Below, in pieces: positions 45,113 through 56,894 of a DNA stretch of 64,000 bases. The translations under genes were made by a program, and so were the position numbers. How positions within the stretch are numbered: position 1 is the stretch's first letter; each line of letters starts with the position of its first letter. The stretch is from Thysanoteuthis rhombus (taxonomy: Eukaryota > Mollusca > Cephalopoda > Oegopsida > Thysanoteuthidae): the NCBI GenBank assembly GCA_963457665.1, contig OY735215.1, forward strand, positions 37,900,325-37,964,324, in the 5' to 3' direction. The notes beneath the pieces were generated by a model. It saw only the letters and a list, made by a program, of their open reading frames with translations. It made no database searches and had not been told where the DNA came from.

Positions 45113-46060
45113 GCGACTATTAAGCGGGGACAATCAATCAGAGAGAACTGAGCGTGAGAAGAAAAAACTGAGCGTGGGGACAATTGGTTGCAGGGACAAT
45201 TGAGCGTGGGAAGAATTGAGCGAGGAAATTGAGGATATAGACAATTGAGTGGGGAGATGATTGAGTGGAGAGCCAATTGATCGGGGAGACAATTGAGCAG
45301 ATGACACTATCAATACGACAGCTATAAAGCCAAAAAGGTATAAAATAGAGGTGATAATTGTCATTTTGGGGTTGCTGAAATACCTGAAAGAAATGCAGAA
45401 ATCGAAGGAAAATATTTTCATTAATTTTTTTTCTTCAAAAATTTTCTTTTCAAATAAAATCATAAAATTTGACCATTTGAAATTGTAGTAAGCAAGGATT
45501 TGAGTTTTATTCCAACTTTGATTGTTGTATTCCATATTTATTCTTAACAATCAACCAAAAATGGTTGGATATTTGAATAAGTGAAAGATTTGAATAATCT
45601 GTTTATCAAACGAAAATGCATATATTATAAGATTTGAAGATACCATGTGTCTATTACATGAAAATCAAATAAACTTTTTTTGTAAATTCCACACATGCAT
45701 ATTTACAATTTTTTAAATCCATTTTTTCAAAAGATCACATACATTAGAATGATTGTAACAAGCCTAATAAATAAAAGATCTATTCGAATAAGTAGGATAT
45801 GATTACATTTTTACATAGGTTATATCAGATCTGGGACAGGGGGTCCATTAGTGCTTATGTTTGAGAAATGTGTTCATTTTAGACAATCACTAAGCATTTA
45901 CTACTTTTCAGCGACACCAGATTATAAGCTCTCTTTGAAATTGAGCGACAGAAGTCCGTAATGTCATTAATTCAAAAAAATCATCAGTTCATGCCTTTCT
46001 CACGTTATCATTGTGTGATTGAAAATGTCTTCTGCTTAATTGTCCCCGCTCAATAGTCGC
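45113..46060. mobile_element. Non-autonomous element with 23-bp terminal inverted repeats
   Basis: The left end 45,113-45,135 (GCGACTATTAAGCGGGGACA plus ATC) and the reverse complement of the right end 46,038-46,060 match at 21 of 23 positions. Inside the left end lies about 170 bp of degenerate tandem units built on GGGGACAATTGAGCG. The remaining interior is AT-rich without a transposase. Minus-strand frames through the left array (for example 45,134-45,550) give serine/leucine repeats and are artefacts. No target-site duplication is obvious. Best explained as a MITE-like DNA transposon of unknown superfamily. Confidence 0.7.
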
Positions 46061-46099
46061 CAATCGGTCCCTGAAGATTTCAACACCAGAGCAACTCTC

Positions 46100-46820
46100 C
46101 TCCTTTGCACCAGAAGGAGAGGATTGTGTATTGCCCTGATGCTTCTATAGCGCAGGCGGCAGGGAATGGACAATTTTACCTCTACTCATCTACACCGATG
46201 TGAGTCCGCATAAAAAAAACCCACCTCTGTTATATTTGCGTTTCTACAGAGGGGAATAAATGTTGACATCTCTTCTAGGAAAACTTTCTCTTTTTTTTTC
46301 TGTAAATATCGGCACGTTTACTTCTTTTTGATTTCTATCACTCATTTATTTTCTCGTTTGTTTGCTCACTTGATTATTACTTTGCGGTAATTTTCTTCCT
46401 TTTTGTTGGTTTTCATTACCGGTAAGAGTGTTTTATTTTTGGATTTTGTACTCTAAAGTTCATTCGTTTTCCATTCGTTTTTTCACCTAATTAATTTTTG
46501 GTCTCTTCTCCAGTTGAAATACAAGAGGGGGCTTACTCGAAGATTGAATAAATAAAGAGAAATAATTAAGAAAAAAAAATAGCAAGTTGCAGACAAATTC
46601 TTGGCGTAGTATCCTTGAGGGATGTAAAATGGAAAACAAATCCAGTCTAAATGTAACGAAGAACTATTTTTGAAATAAAATGATGTTACAAAAGAGAGAG
46701 AAAAAAAACATAGTGAAAAAACCTTTTCTTCGTAGAGAGAAAATGTGTTCAACAAACATCAGGAAACAAAATGACAAAACGTAAAAAAAAGACGAGAATA
46801 TCTTGATAAATAAACCGTAT
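46100..46820. other. Unannotated DNA
   Basis: No supported frame; minus-strand 46,483-46,755 is phenylalanine/leucine-rich from T-rich sequence and unlikely to be coding. Confidence 0.5.
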
Positions 46821-46822
46821 GC

Positions 46823-46825
<3 letters not shown>

Positions 46826-46857
<32 letters not shown>
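46826..46857. repeat. (AT)n microsatellite
   Basis: About 15 AT units. Confidence 0.9.
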
Positions 46858-46859
<2 letters not shown>

Positions 46860-46899
46860 CTGACATCTGACAACTTATCCATCCCACCGTCATAAAAAC

Positions 46900-48200
46900 A
46901 AATTCCTATGTGTAGATATCTGTAAATATCTATATATAGTGATTGGACTCAGAAATTCCACTCTGTGGTAATAGTTAAACATCTGGTCGAGTAGACAATT
47001 TACTAGTGTTTAATGAGCTCAATCCATACTACATGAACTACGGGTCAGTTAATGTGAAATTTACATTAATTTCCCTAGAGATGGTATGACTGCTTTTAGT
47101 CACTTGCCTGTCACGGTGTTTAATGGAAAATGGAATGTATGATTGAATATGTACTTAGAAGAAATGCTCATTCACTCACACCTACCCAGATATTAGCTAT
47201 AAGCTTTTACTTCGATAGCCAACCTTGACATGACAGACAGACAGACAGATTGATACGACAGACATAGATGAATAGAAAAATGAAAGGATTTTGGCACACG
47301 CATACACACACAGAGGGGCATGCATTCGCAAACACACACATAGAGAATATCCATGTCTGGACTTAATTGCTAGCGAAGAAATATCTGTAATCCATGCTTC
47401 AGTCAACGTTACCGTTATAAAAATATGTGCACGCGTATTTCTTATTGTAAAATCCTGATAATTAAAAACCGAATAACTCTAATATACGTAATAATACTGT
47501 ATCACAGACGTTCGTTGTCTTGAAGATGAACATTCAACAGTAGTTAATAATGATATCATCATGATCAATATATACATGGCATTTTCCAAAGAGTATTTTT
47601 CATTGTAAGAGGAACAATTATAACCCATTATCTCAATCCTGACTACTCTTTACCTCTTGCTCAATATGAAAGTAAACAATTTAAAAAATAAGACAGGGGT
47701 GAAAAGTAATCAACATTGATATAATGGGTCATCTTTTTCGTTCCAAAAGTCTCTTGAGCTTCACAAGTCTTGTCATTTATTTTGGTCAGGGGACCGAGTC
47801 CAGTCAGACTGTCTGCGAACGTTGCCAACAGCTCAGAGTAGCGCTAATAAGATTGAGTAGATTATAGGCTTCCGCTTCGAAGTTGAAAAGAGTTACGGCG
47901 TCTTGTACAAAACGATAGACATTCGTTAAATTCTCGATCAGACAATATGGAGGCAGGCTTGCCTTTCGTCTTGATTTAATTTCAGTCGCTTTTATCAGTA
48001 CGATAGACCGTTGGGGCAATAAAAATTAACTCGTTATCGTGTAAACAGGTGGGAGTTCGTAATCAGAGAACGGGCTTTATCTAATACTGGCACATTCAAT
48101 CCGTTTTGTGAGATGCACTTTTAAGTGTTAAACGGGGGAACTCTTGGTTAATGATGCACCAAACAATTATCCTGATATTCTTGCAGACATCGATACCCGC
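46900..48200. other. Unannotated DNA
   Basis: A 71-codon minus frame at 47,804-48,019 lies in a slightly GC-richer patch (RFVQDAVTLFNFEAEAYNLL) but without convincing splice sites. Otherwise nothing. Confidence 0.45.
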
Positions 48201-48208
48201 ACGTCCTT

Positions 48209-48480
<272 letters not shown>

Positions 48481-48589
48481 GTGTGTGTATTTTTGCGGAT
48501 GAATGCGTTTATGTGTGTGAATGTGCAGTCAATGGGTTAATAGATACATAACCTAACTGAAAGAAAAGCATTGTTATTTTATTTTATTT

Positions 48590-48609
48590 TATTTTTTTTT
48601 TTTTTTTTC
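48590..48609. repeat. T tract with (TTTTA)n
   Basis: ATTTT units run into about 17 T. Confidence 0.8.
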
Positions 48610-48882
48610 ACGAACAACGCAAAAAATCCTTTTTCATTCAAACTTTAAATTCAGTCTTATTTCAGGCTGGAATATTTCTATCCCAAAACCTAAGCATTTA
48701 CTAAATAAGCCGTGTTACGAACCTATTTTGGACAATACAAGTTCGACCAGATCTCATTTCGATCGAGATGAACTGTCTGCATTCACAATGCCACGGCATT
48801 CGACGGGTGCACAAAAGGGAAATTATACAAAAGAGAAAAACAAAAGAAGGAAGAAAAAAGAAAGGGGGAAAGAGCAGAAGTA

Positions 48883-49164
48883 TTGGAGTCTAGGCAGATA
48901 GAGAAGTCAACGGTAGACATGGACTCATCCACTTATGTTCAACTAGGATATGTTCTCGATTGTTTGGTCTTGCAATTTAAAGCCGTTCAATTTCGCCCTG
49001 TCTGCATTTGTCAATGGTACTCGAATGAAGGGAAAAATGCTTGGTGCGTCTCCTATTTACAAGGACAATTGATGAAACTCATTATTTTCGCATCAAAGTT
49101 GATCGACAGCCCCGATAAATGTGGTCTCAACAGACATCATTATAACAACTTGTTAAAACTTTGA
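48883..49164 (+). other. Open plus-strand frame, possible coding fragment
   Basis: 93 codons beginning at a TTG, with mixed amino-acid composition including VCICQWYSNEGKNAWCVSYL. No recognised domain, no clear splice borders. Recorded only as a candidate. Confidence 0.15.
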
Positions 49165-49394
49165 ACACTTGTGGAGAAAACTTTTGTTAAGGTTTGCTGA
49201 CGACGATGTCCTAAACATTTAGCTCTCTCCTATGCGCCCTCTATGTAGATATCAAATGAGCTGAAACTGTCGCTGCAAGGAGGGAGTTTGTGTATCGGCT
49301 ATCTTATGTTATGCTTGAAATACGGCATTCGAAATCTTGGATTCTAACTATATTTAATTCCTTATAAACCATAAAACTGGATGCCCCACTCACA

Positions 49395-49562
49395 ACATCA
49401 GTAACAATTTCGATTCCAGCAGCAGTCATTTATTCTCTTTGTGTTGTGTATGCCAAATTTTACATTTGCTGTGTAATAATGGGATATCATATCTAATAGA
49501 GTTTCAGTATAATATAAAGCAGATTATAATCATTTCTGTCGGATCATGTATCCATTCCTTCA
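49395..49562 (+). mobile_element. tRNA-derived SINE-like unit, copy 3, 5' damaged
   Basis: Retains a mutated T-arm (TTTCGATTCCAGCAGCAG) and the family tail: TGTGTAATAA, ATAGAGTTTCAGTATAATAT, and GGATCATGTATCCATTCC, ending directly in (AT)n as in copy 1. Confidence 0.65.
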
Positions 49563-49780
49563 TATATATATATATGCATATATACATATATACATACACA
49601 CACACATATATATATATATATCTTCTGTATCTTTTTCTGCTTTTTTTTTCGTTACAATTCTTTTTCTTCTTGTTCTTGTTCTTGTTCTTGTTCTTCGTCG
49701 TCTTCTTTTTCTTCTTTTTCTTCTTCTTCTTCTTCTTCTTCTTCTTCTTCTCCTCCTCCTCCTCCTCCTCCTCCTCCAGT
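49563..49780. repeat. (AT)n, then (TTGTTC)n, (CTT)n and (CTC)n tract
   Basis: After AT/AC runs, TTGTTC units (49,670-49,695) become TTC units and finally eight CTC/TCC units ending in CCAG. The order (CTT)n then (CTC)n then CAG also occurs at the end of the 770-bp tract near 7,757. Confidence 0.9.
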
Positions 49781-49799
49781 GTGCATTCTCATAGTCCCT

Positions 49800-51700
49800 C
49801 AACCTTTTTTTTCATGATTCAAATAAGTCAGAACAAAGTTCTGACGTACGAGTTTTATTTTGAACTTGTTTCCCAAATCCAAACATTGAGAGACAAACCA
49901 ACTAAACTAAAATAACTGCACAAAATAACTCTAACAAGATGACGAATACGATGTCAACAACAACGAATATGCCATCAGTACAACTAACATTTTCTGTAAG
50001 AAAAGTCAATCGCAACCCAAACGACTTTCATTCTAAAATAACTTTCCAATTACTTTCCAGGTTGCTTGTCTATTTAGTTATCTCACCCCGAGAAAATCAA
50101 AGAGTAAAACAAACTGAAAAATTTTACAACCAAATTTAAACATACACCAAGCAAATCAGAAACTATGGCAGATTTTTAAAAAAAAACAAAAACCGAATAA
50201 TTTCAAAATGCGTCATGCGAATTAAAAATCCACGCCATGATTCAATTCGCTTGTTCTATTTTTCTATTTTTTATTTTGCATGTCTTACGTGATAATTTGG
50301 TTCCCTCATTCGTTTATTTTGATGCTGTAGTTTTTAATTTGACTGGCGTATTTTAAAATTTGGTGGCCAAGTCTTTTAATTCACTTTCTTTACTTTTTAA
50401 TTTGTCTGGGAAAAAGTATAGTTAGATTTTTATTATACTTTTTATAGCTATTATTGACTAGAAAAATGTCTGTTGCTTCGCTAAAAGTATAGCAAGGAAC
50501 GGAACTCTAAAACCCCGTCGTGTCTGAAAAACCCGTGGGTGTTGTCTGAGCAAATCTTTCGTTCACGGTCACTTAAAAGTGAGTTCGATCCCACCTCACT
50601 ACACTTTCTCACCTCCCCTTTTTCCTCGACGGTCAAGTTCAAGCTTTCATCCGTACCAAATATCTTCATGTTCCTCTTCCTACCCTTTAGCACACATTTA
50701 CCTGATTCTATACCCTTCTCTCCATCCTCCGTGCGGTGATATGATTGCATTCTCTCAATATCTTCTCAAAACCCTGTCTATTAAACGTTATGATTCTATT
50801 TTCAAGGTGTGAAACGGAAGTGTGACTGACAGGTGAACAGAAGGACAGGCACGTTGTTTATTACATTGTCGATTTAAAATGAATATTTTGTGTTACCTAT
50901 CGAGCTGACTAAATTCACTTTTAGTTTAATTTTCGCAGTTACTTTACCTAATAAATTAAGGTGCTGTTGGCCGTTATTGGATTCGGCGAGCTGAGTTCGA
51001 ACTCTGATTGGGACGTGTCACATTCCCTTTGAACTAATACACTAGGAAAAAGCATTAGACTAATTTTTCTTCAACTAATTATGAGTATATGACGTGTGAA
51101 GTGAATCACATTGATGTGGGTGTTTGCCACCCTTAAGTCTATTTTCACAAATTGCAGTTCTCAAAAACTTTGAAGTCTAACCGAAAACAGAGGAGCAAAT
51201 TGAAAATTGGCGACATTGAATGTCCACACAGAGACGCTTTCGCCATATCTAACATAAGGTCGATATTTGATTTTTTTAAGGGAACATAGAAGGAGATTGA
51301 AGATTAGAAGTGTCTGGAATATTGCAACTGAAAGGAAATATTTTCATCTTCATAGTTCATAGCAGAAGATTGATTTCCTTTTCTACGTCCTATGTTTTGT
51401 CATTTCCTACATTTCTGTTCTACGTATCTTCAAAGGAGAATAATTCAAAATTGGTTCAACTAAGTAATTGCCCTTCGTGTACAATAGTTGTTTTCATTAA
51501 AAGCTTATCCAAAAGAGATACAGAATTATCAGTTGGCATTGCTGTACAGTTCTTTATCTGGATGTCCTTTCATCTATGTTCTTTCATCTATATCCTTTAC
51601 ATTCTTTGTCTCTTCATCGTTTTTCTACTCACTACTAACAATAATCAGCCTTTTAAATCCTTTGATTGGACATGACCCTTCCCTAAAGTCAGTCATTTTT
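49800..51700. other. Unannotated DNA
   Basis: Several overlapping frames of 66-121 codons on both strands at 50,480-50,812 and 51,310-51,844 show no family motif. I see nothing I can assign. Confidence 0.45.
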
Positions 51701-51714
51701 TTTTTTTGCTCCGT

Positions 51715-51915
51715 GAACGTCACAGAGCCAAAACATTCTGAACCTGCCCAATTCATTATATCAGCGTATTTTATGCTGGTCAAAACTTTGCTCAGGATCT
51801 CAAGAGATCTATGTTGTAAGTCAAAATGTCAAGCCTTCGTCTGATATTCTTGCAGCTGGTCCGCCCATTTCCATTTGCTTGCCAATGGCTGACAGGATAT
51901 TTCTAATATGTGTTT
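51715..51915 (-). mobile_element. RTE-type LINE 3' end fragment
   Basis: The plus strand carries CAGAGCCAAAACATTCTGAA, TCAGGATCTCAAGAGATCTA and a GCAGCTGGTCCGCCCATTTC segment, in the same order as the other minus-strand RTE ends. More diverged than those at 8.8 and 9.8 kb. Confidence 0.55.
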
Positions 51916-52604
51916 GATCTCTTACATATTGTGCTGCTTTGTCATCTTTCGTACGATGTTAACTATGATTAATTCCTGTGCCTGTAGTATTGTTTTTCGT
52001 GTTTTTTCGAGCCAATTCTTATTTTTTTGACCTGCATATCAAAATGCATTTATTCTTCAAAAAAATTATAATTTTTATTTACGTTTTCTTTTTTTTAAGA
52101 TTCCATCCTAAGAATTTCTTTTTTTCATTCGAAGCTTTTTTTCGGACAATTGGGTCATTTTTTGTCAATTGTGTTGGCCCTACAACGTTTCGTCCGATCC
52201 ATTTTCCGGTATTCCTCCTATCGGCAACTTCTACAGGAAAAAAAGTAATGCTTTGAATAGAACATTTCAACGTTAAAAGCAACAATGTAACATGTTATTC
52301 TAGTTTCAGCAATTTTTCAACTGCTTGTTCCATGATTTTAATACTCAGGCATAAGTTTAGATTTTAAAACAACTGCATTTATTCGAATTAAGCGAATCCT
52401 ACATAGATCGATAAGATATATAGATATATAGATAGAGTGGTGGGGACGAAAAAGGTCTTTCATTATTATATTTATAACCATTAATCAAATTTCGAATTGA
52501 AAGTAAATTTCATTAAACTTTCAATTTTGGTATGTTTATCGGCTCTACCTTCGGGAAGCAAGATTAAATAGAATAAAAATATGAATTACACTTTAAATCA
52601 AATC

Positions 52605-52606
<2 letters not shown>

Positions 52607-52655
<49 letters not shown>
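52607..52655. repeat. (GA)n microsatellite
   Basis: About 24 uninterrupted GA units. Confidence 0.95.
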
Positions 52656-52659
<4 letters not shown>

Positions 52660-52950
52660 GAAATCAAAGGAGTCAACGTTCAATACGAATAAAAATCTGC
52701 CAGCGCCTCTTTCCAATCCGATACGAGTTTATATCTGATTAACAAAACGCAGGGATCGAATGATTTCTGATCCATGGGAACACTGATCAATACTTGTAGT
52801 TTGATTCCTTTTTACTTTTTTAATTTGTACGTATGTTTGGAATTGGAGCAGATTCATGGAAGTACAGAGCGTTGGTTACCTTATTTCAATGCCAAATCTC
52901 CAAGCTGCTAACCTCGGCGATTTGATGGAGGGCATCCTCTCAATGATACC

Positions 52951-53055
<105 letters not shown>

Positions 53056-53059
53056 GGTG

Positions 53060-53850
53060 GATCAGAAAGTCCATAGCCTGACGAAGCTATTAGCTAAATC
53101 AAGATCTTAAACTATCGCTGTACCCTGCTTGGTTTATGTCATAGAAAAAGCGTTTTTTTTCGTCATGAGGCAGATGACTTACTAATGATCTTGTTCACAC
53201 TCACGGACGCATACATGTGTGTATAACAAATTATGTCCTTGTTTGCAATCATAGTCACAGTTAAGATCGTCAAGTAAGCAACATTGATATAATGATGCTT
53301 CCGACGAGACTTGAACTCGCATAACCGATTGGTAGTCATCTGACATAGAAAGTACCTTAACAAATGATTGAGATAGCCAACCAATTGAAGTCATTAAAAT
53401 TTTATGTATAACTTTGTTCTTGATGATCTGATTTTCACTCCATCCCATTTGTTTGTTTGTTAACACCTAGTGATAGTATTACTTGACGTAAAGGTTTGAA
53501 ATTCCTCGAAACGTTCAAGATGCAATCATCTAAGAAATCCTGACTGATTACAACTAATTGGACCACCATTGCCATCGAAGATGGCAAAGAGGTCTAATAT
53601 TTTTGTACGTCATATATGCATGTGTTTGTTTGTATATTTGATCAACCACATGTTCCAGAAACTCCAGACCGTACCGTTTTGTCTAAAAACTTGAAAATTG
53701 AACCTGCACTTCACTACACCCTTTCGAAAAATGTATTTTTAGTTTGGGAAAAAAGAACACCTTTTTTTACCTTTTGGAATCCTCATTTTGTTGGGTTTAT
53801 AAATAATAACATGTAGATTTCCTAGAATGTAGATTTATGCATATGTTTTT
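53060..53850. other. Unannotated DNA with an inverted-type core motif
   Basis: Contains CCTCGAAACGTTCAAGATGC near 53,504, similar to CCGAAACGTTG near 4,047. No gene supported. Confidence 0.4.
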
Positions 53851-53862
53851 ACTTTGTTTTAC

Positions 53863-53983
53863 CAGTGGTAAACCCAAGTGATGTCAAAATAGAATCGACC
53901 ATATTTACTACTCGATGTTTTTCTAATAGAATTTCACCTCTATGTCTGACCATTTGCATTCCCGGAAGCTCTTCTGAGAAAAC
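53863..53983 (-). CDS. Candidate internal exon of an unidentified host gene
   Basis: 121 bp on the minus strand with only one open frame, encoding a 40-residue segment that includes ELPGMQMVRHRGEILLEKHR and VVNMVDSILTSLGFTTG. It is bounded upstream by a textbook acceptor, an eleven-T pyrimidine run then GCAG, and downstream by CTG followed by GTAAAA, a plausible donor. Phase is 0 at entry and 1 at exit. The peptide is charged and looks helical, unlike any repeat in the window. I do not recognise the protein, and no neighbouring exon could be found with confidence. Confidence 0.5.
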
Positions 53984-53999
53984 CTGCAAAAAAAAAAAG

Positions 54000-54640
54000 A
54001 ACAGGTGTTTCTTCATAGATAATTTGTTTTTCGATTTTCCAATGGTGCTCCAGGTGTCACGAGAAGGTGGAGATTTCGATCGCCCCATTCCGTCCATCTG
54101 TTCTTCTCGCTCCCCAAGTTTACTTGAGCAATTACCTACGATCCAACATCGGCTTACTAAGCCCATCGAAGATTCATGTAATCCCCCGTCGATCGTTCAT
54201 TTTGGGGACCTGTTCCCTACTTCACTTTCATGTCACTGGACGAGGTGTTGAACTTCCCCTGATTGAGACGAGCTTTCCATCTCCTTCACTGGATGGTGAC
54301 GAAATCAAAAAGGGCTTGGATTGGGAAAAGGGATGGATTCATACCCTGGAGGGGTAAAAGAGATTGTATCCATGCTTTTCCCTCCCAAGGACATTAATTT
54401 AAATTGATCCATAACTGTCCCAGCAGGGTTAGAACGCAGTTCGCCCATTAGGTTTCTCGTTATTCAAACCATTACCAAACCTACGTCCCAATAGATACGT
54501 ACTTATAATATGAAGCATACATTCAGACCAAGGGAAGCAACCACTACTGTCTTTCAATGTATTAACGACCTATAACGGAAGTGGGCATTTAATTTAGCGA
54601 GCAGCTACCACAAACGTGTATTCATATCACCCTCTATGCC
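54000..54640. other. GC-richer unannotated DNA
   Basis: 54,050-54,350 has overlapping frames on both strands of 96-128 codons and a more balanced base composition than its surroundings. No domain recognised; could include untranslated or repeat sequence. Confidence 0.4.
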
Positions 54641-54651
54641 CTTCTATCTAA

Positions 54652-54882
54652 ATGCCAACTGTGCCTAATAACATAACAACACTTACTCACACACAATCAA
54701 TCGAATATTACGGTACAATATACGAAGGTGAACCTTGTTTCGTGTGTCGTTTATGCGTGGGAAAACAAATTCGAGACAACTGTGCCAATAATTTTACGCT
54801 GGGTCGTAAATGTCAAGTATGTTCTAAGTTTCGCCATATTTTACAATTAGCCGGGTCTCATGTCAGTGACATGACGCTATAA
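54652..54882 (+). CDS. Possible small cysteine-rich ORF, unrecognised
   Basis: 76 codons from an ATG, with six cysteines in two clusters: C29, C32, C35, then C44, C54 and C57, spaced C-X2-C-X2-C-X8-C-X9-C-X2-C. Such spacing could bind metal or form disulfides. There is no signal peptide, no known family that I can name, and no splice evidence. A TATAAATA word lies 3' of it at about 54,927, not 5'. Chance remains quite possible. Confidence 0.2.
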   Translation: MPTVPNNITTLTHTQSIEYYGTIYEGEPCFVCRLCVGKQIRDNCANNFTLGRKCQVCSKFRHILQLAGSHVSDMTL

Positions 54883-55042
54883 TATTCACGTGATTAACAT
54901 TCGTTTGACTTTTGATCTTCCCTCCGTATAAATAGGCATGGTTGGCTTATGGAAAATTATCAATATGTCCCAATGTAACGATCTATACGATTGATTTTTT
55001 TAAATACTTACCCATCTGCATATCTATTAAGCCAGCTCTATC

Positions 55043-55086
55043 TATGTATTATGTATGTATGTATGTATTTATGTATGTATGTTTCT

Positions 55087-55146
<60 letters not shown>
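55043..55146. repeat. (ATGT)n, (CT)n and (AT)n microsatellites
   Basis: ATGT units with ATTT interruptions, then CT units, then AT units. Confidence 0.9.
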
Positions 55147-55156
<10 letters not shown>

Positions 55157-55419
55157 GCATATAAATGTGTGTGTGTATATATGTATATGTATATATATCA
55201 CCGTATTTCCAATTGTCTATATCTATTTTTACACACAGATTTTCTATTCTATTTGTCCATCCATCTATCCATCTATCAATCTATCTATATATCAGTATAA
55301 CTACATATATTCTGTTACAGTATCTCACTCAGTTTGTCTCAATATATCGATCTCTCAATCCTTTTTCATCTATCTCTATATATATATATGTGTGCGTGTA
55401 TATATGTCTGTGTGTTGTA

Positions 55420-55564
55420 TATATATATATACATATATATATATATACATATACATATATATATATACATATACATATATATACATATACATATATATAT
55501 ATACATATACATATATATATATACATATACATATATATATATACATATACATATACATATATAC

Positions 55565-55640
<76 letters not shown>
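55420..55640. repeat. AT tract with 20-bp higher-order period
   Basis: Pairs of C spaced 6 bp (ACATATACAT) recur at 55,448/454, 55,468/474, 55,504/510, 55,524/530 and 55,544/550, mostly 20 bp apart, with one 16-bp step at 55,484/490. A pure AT run follows from 55,572. Confidence 0.95.
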
Positions 55641-55643
<3 letters not shown>

Positions 55644-55843
55644 TGTGTATTTGTGGATATTTTTATATATGGATTGTTCTACAACAGTCTGTTCGATACC
55701 GCGACCGTAATTATCCAAGTAGATCTTGTTGGAAATTTTCCAGTTGAATTCTGATTTCTATTTATTGTTCGTTTTGTTGAATATCTGCGTCATTAGGTCA
55801 TATCATTTATCGTTTATTTCTTTCTAGTTCTTACTCTCGAGGG

Positions 55844-55844
<1 letters not shown>

Positions 55845-55882
<38 letters not shown>

Positions 55883-55908
55883 TAGATAGATAGATAGATA
55901 GATAGATG
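55845..55908. repeat. (TA)n(GATA)n microsatellite
   Basis: About 17 TA units then seven GATA units. Confidence 0.95.
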
Positions 55909-56101
55909 GATGGGTGATGATGAGTGAGGAGCATAAGGATACAATTTCCAATAATATTACCAAGTAGACGATACCAAAATTAATATTATTCGAATCTTTT
56001 TGATATTTTTTCATTGAAGTTACTCCTTGGACGGAGCCTAAAGGGGAAGCATTTTAGTAAAAAAAGAGTTGATTTAAACATTACTATTTTCCGAACTGAC
56101 C

Positions 56102-56106
<5 letters not shown>

Positions 56107-56147
<41 letters not shown>

Positions 56148-56149
56148 CA

Positions 56150-56200
<51 letters not shown>
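56107..56200. repeat. (AT)n(GT)n microsatellites
   Basis: Two AT runs separated by GTGCATGTGTGTGTC, the second followed by ten GT units. Confidence 0.9.
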
Positions 56201-56201
<1 letters not shown>

Positions 56202-56654
56202 ATCCATTTGCCTTGTTCCTATGTATTATGTTTGTAGCCATCAATTTATCCCACTTTTGCTCACCATGGATATACGACTACATAGAGAACCATTGATATT
56301 TCTTGAGATCAGTTTAGTTTCCCCACAAGGCAACACGTATGTGAGCCCAAAAGAGCATTGAACTCTGTACAGTGTGCATATAGCTAATCATTGCCCTGTT
56401 TCCATTTCTTTCCTCTTTCATAATTACTAAGACTAGGTCAGTATGACAGGAAGCTAAATCGTTGTGCATTCAGTGAGGAAAGAACTCTGTATTCCATTAA
56501 TAATCTGCTAGACTAGCTTGCTGTCGGTTGCTCTGTGGCAAGGATCTCTCGGGGTTCTGAACCAAGGTGCAACACCCCTGCAACATGCGTTAGAAAGGGA
56601 CACCGGTACACGAATAAAAGCGGGAGGTGCAGACAAAAGAAAAGAGTTTGATTC

Positions 56655-56890
56655 TGCTCCAGAATGTCACTGTGTCGGAGCATTTGAACTGGTTCACATC
56701 ATCTTTTTCTGTACCGACCTCAGTTTTAGAATATGGTCACGAAGGATCCACGTTGTGGGTTGCAATATCCAGTCATCATCGGGTATCCTTGCTACATGGC
56801 CTGTCCATTGCAATTTACATTTGCTAATGGCTTCAAGGATATCTATAACCACTGTTGGCACTTTGATATATTGCTCGAAAGACTGATGTA
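56655..56890 (-). mobile_element. RTE-type LINE 3' fragment retaining the W.GHVAR box
   Basis: The minus-strand frame at 56,694-56,894 reads LEAISKCKLQWTGHVARIPD and DDWILQPTTWILRDH, which matches the KLKWQWAGHVAR..D.RW....W.PRD box of RTE proteins. It is thus slightly more 5' than the other minus-strand fragments and keeps about 65 open codons. Confidence 0.75.
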
Positions 56891-56894
56891 ACAC

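Noticed and set aside
45130-45310. CRISPR-like array
   Set aside because: Repeat units are degenerate, about 15 bp and without unique spacers; the sequence is from an animal-type genome.
45134-45550. 138-residue minus-strand frame ending in a serine/leucine-rich repeat
   Set aside because: It is the translation of the degenerate GGGGACAATTGAGCG array of the inverted-repeat element.
55000-55754. Long Y/I-rich frames of 129-270 residues
   Set aside because: They are translations of (AT)n with ACAT/GTAT interruptions and have no independent coding signal.
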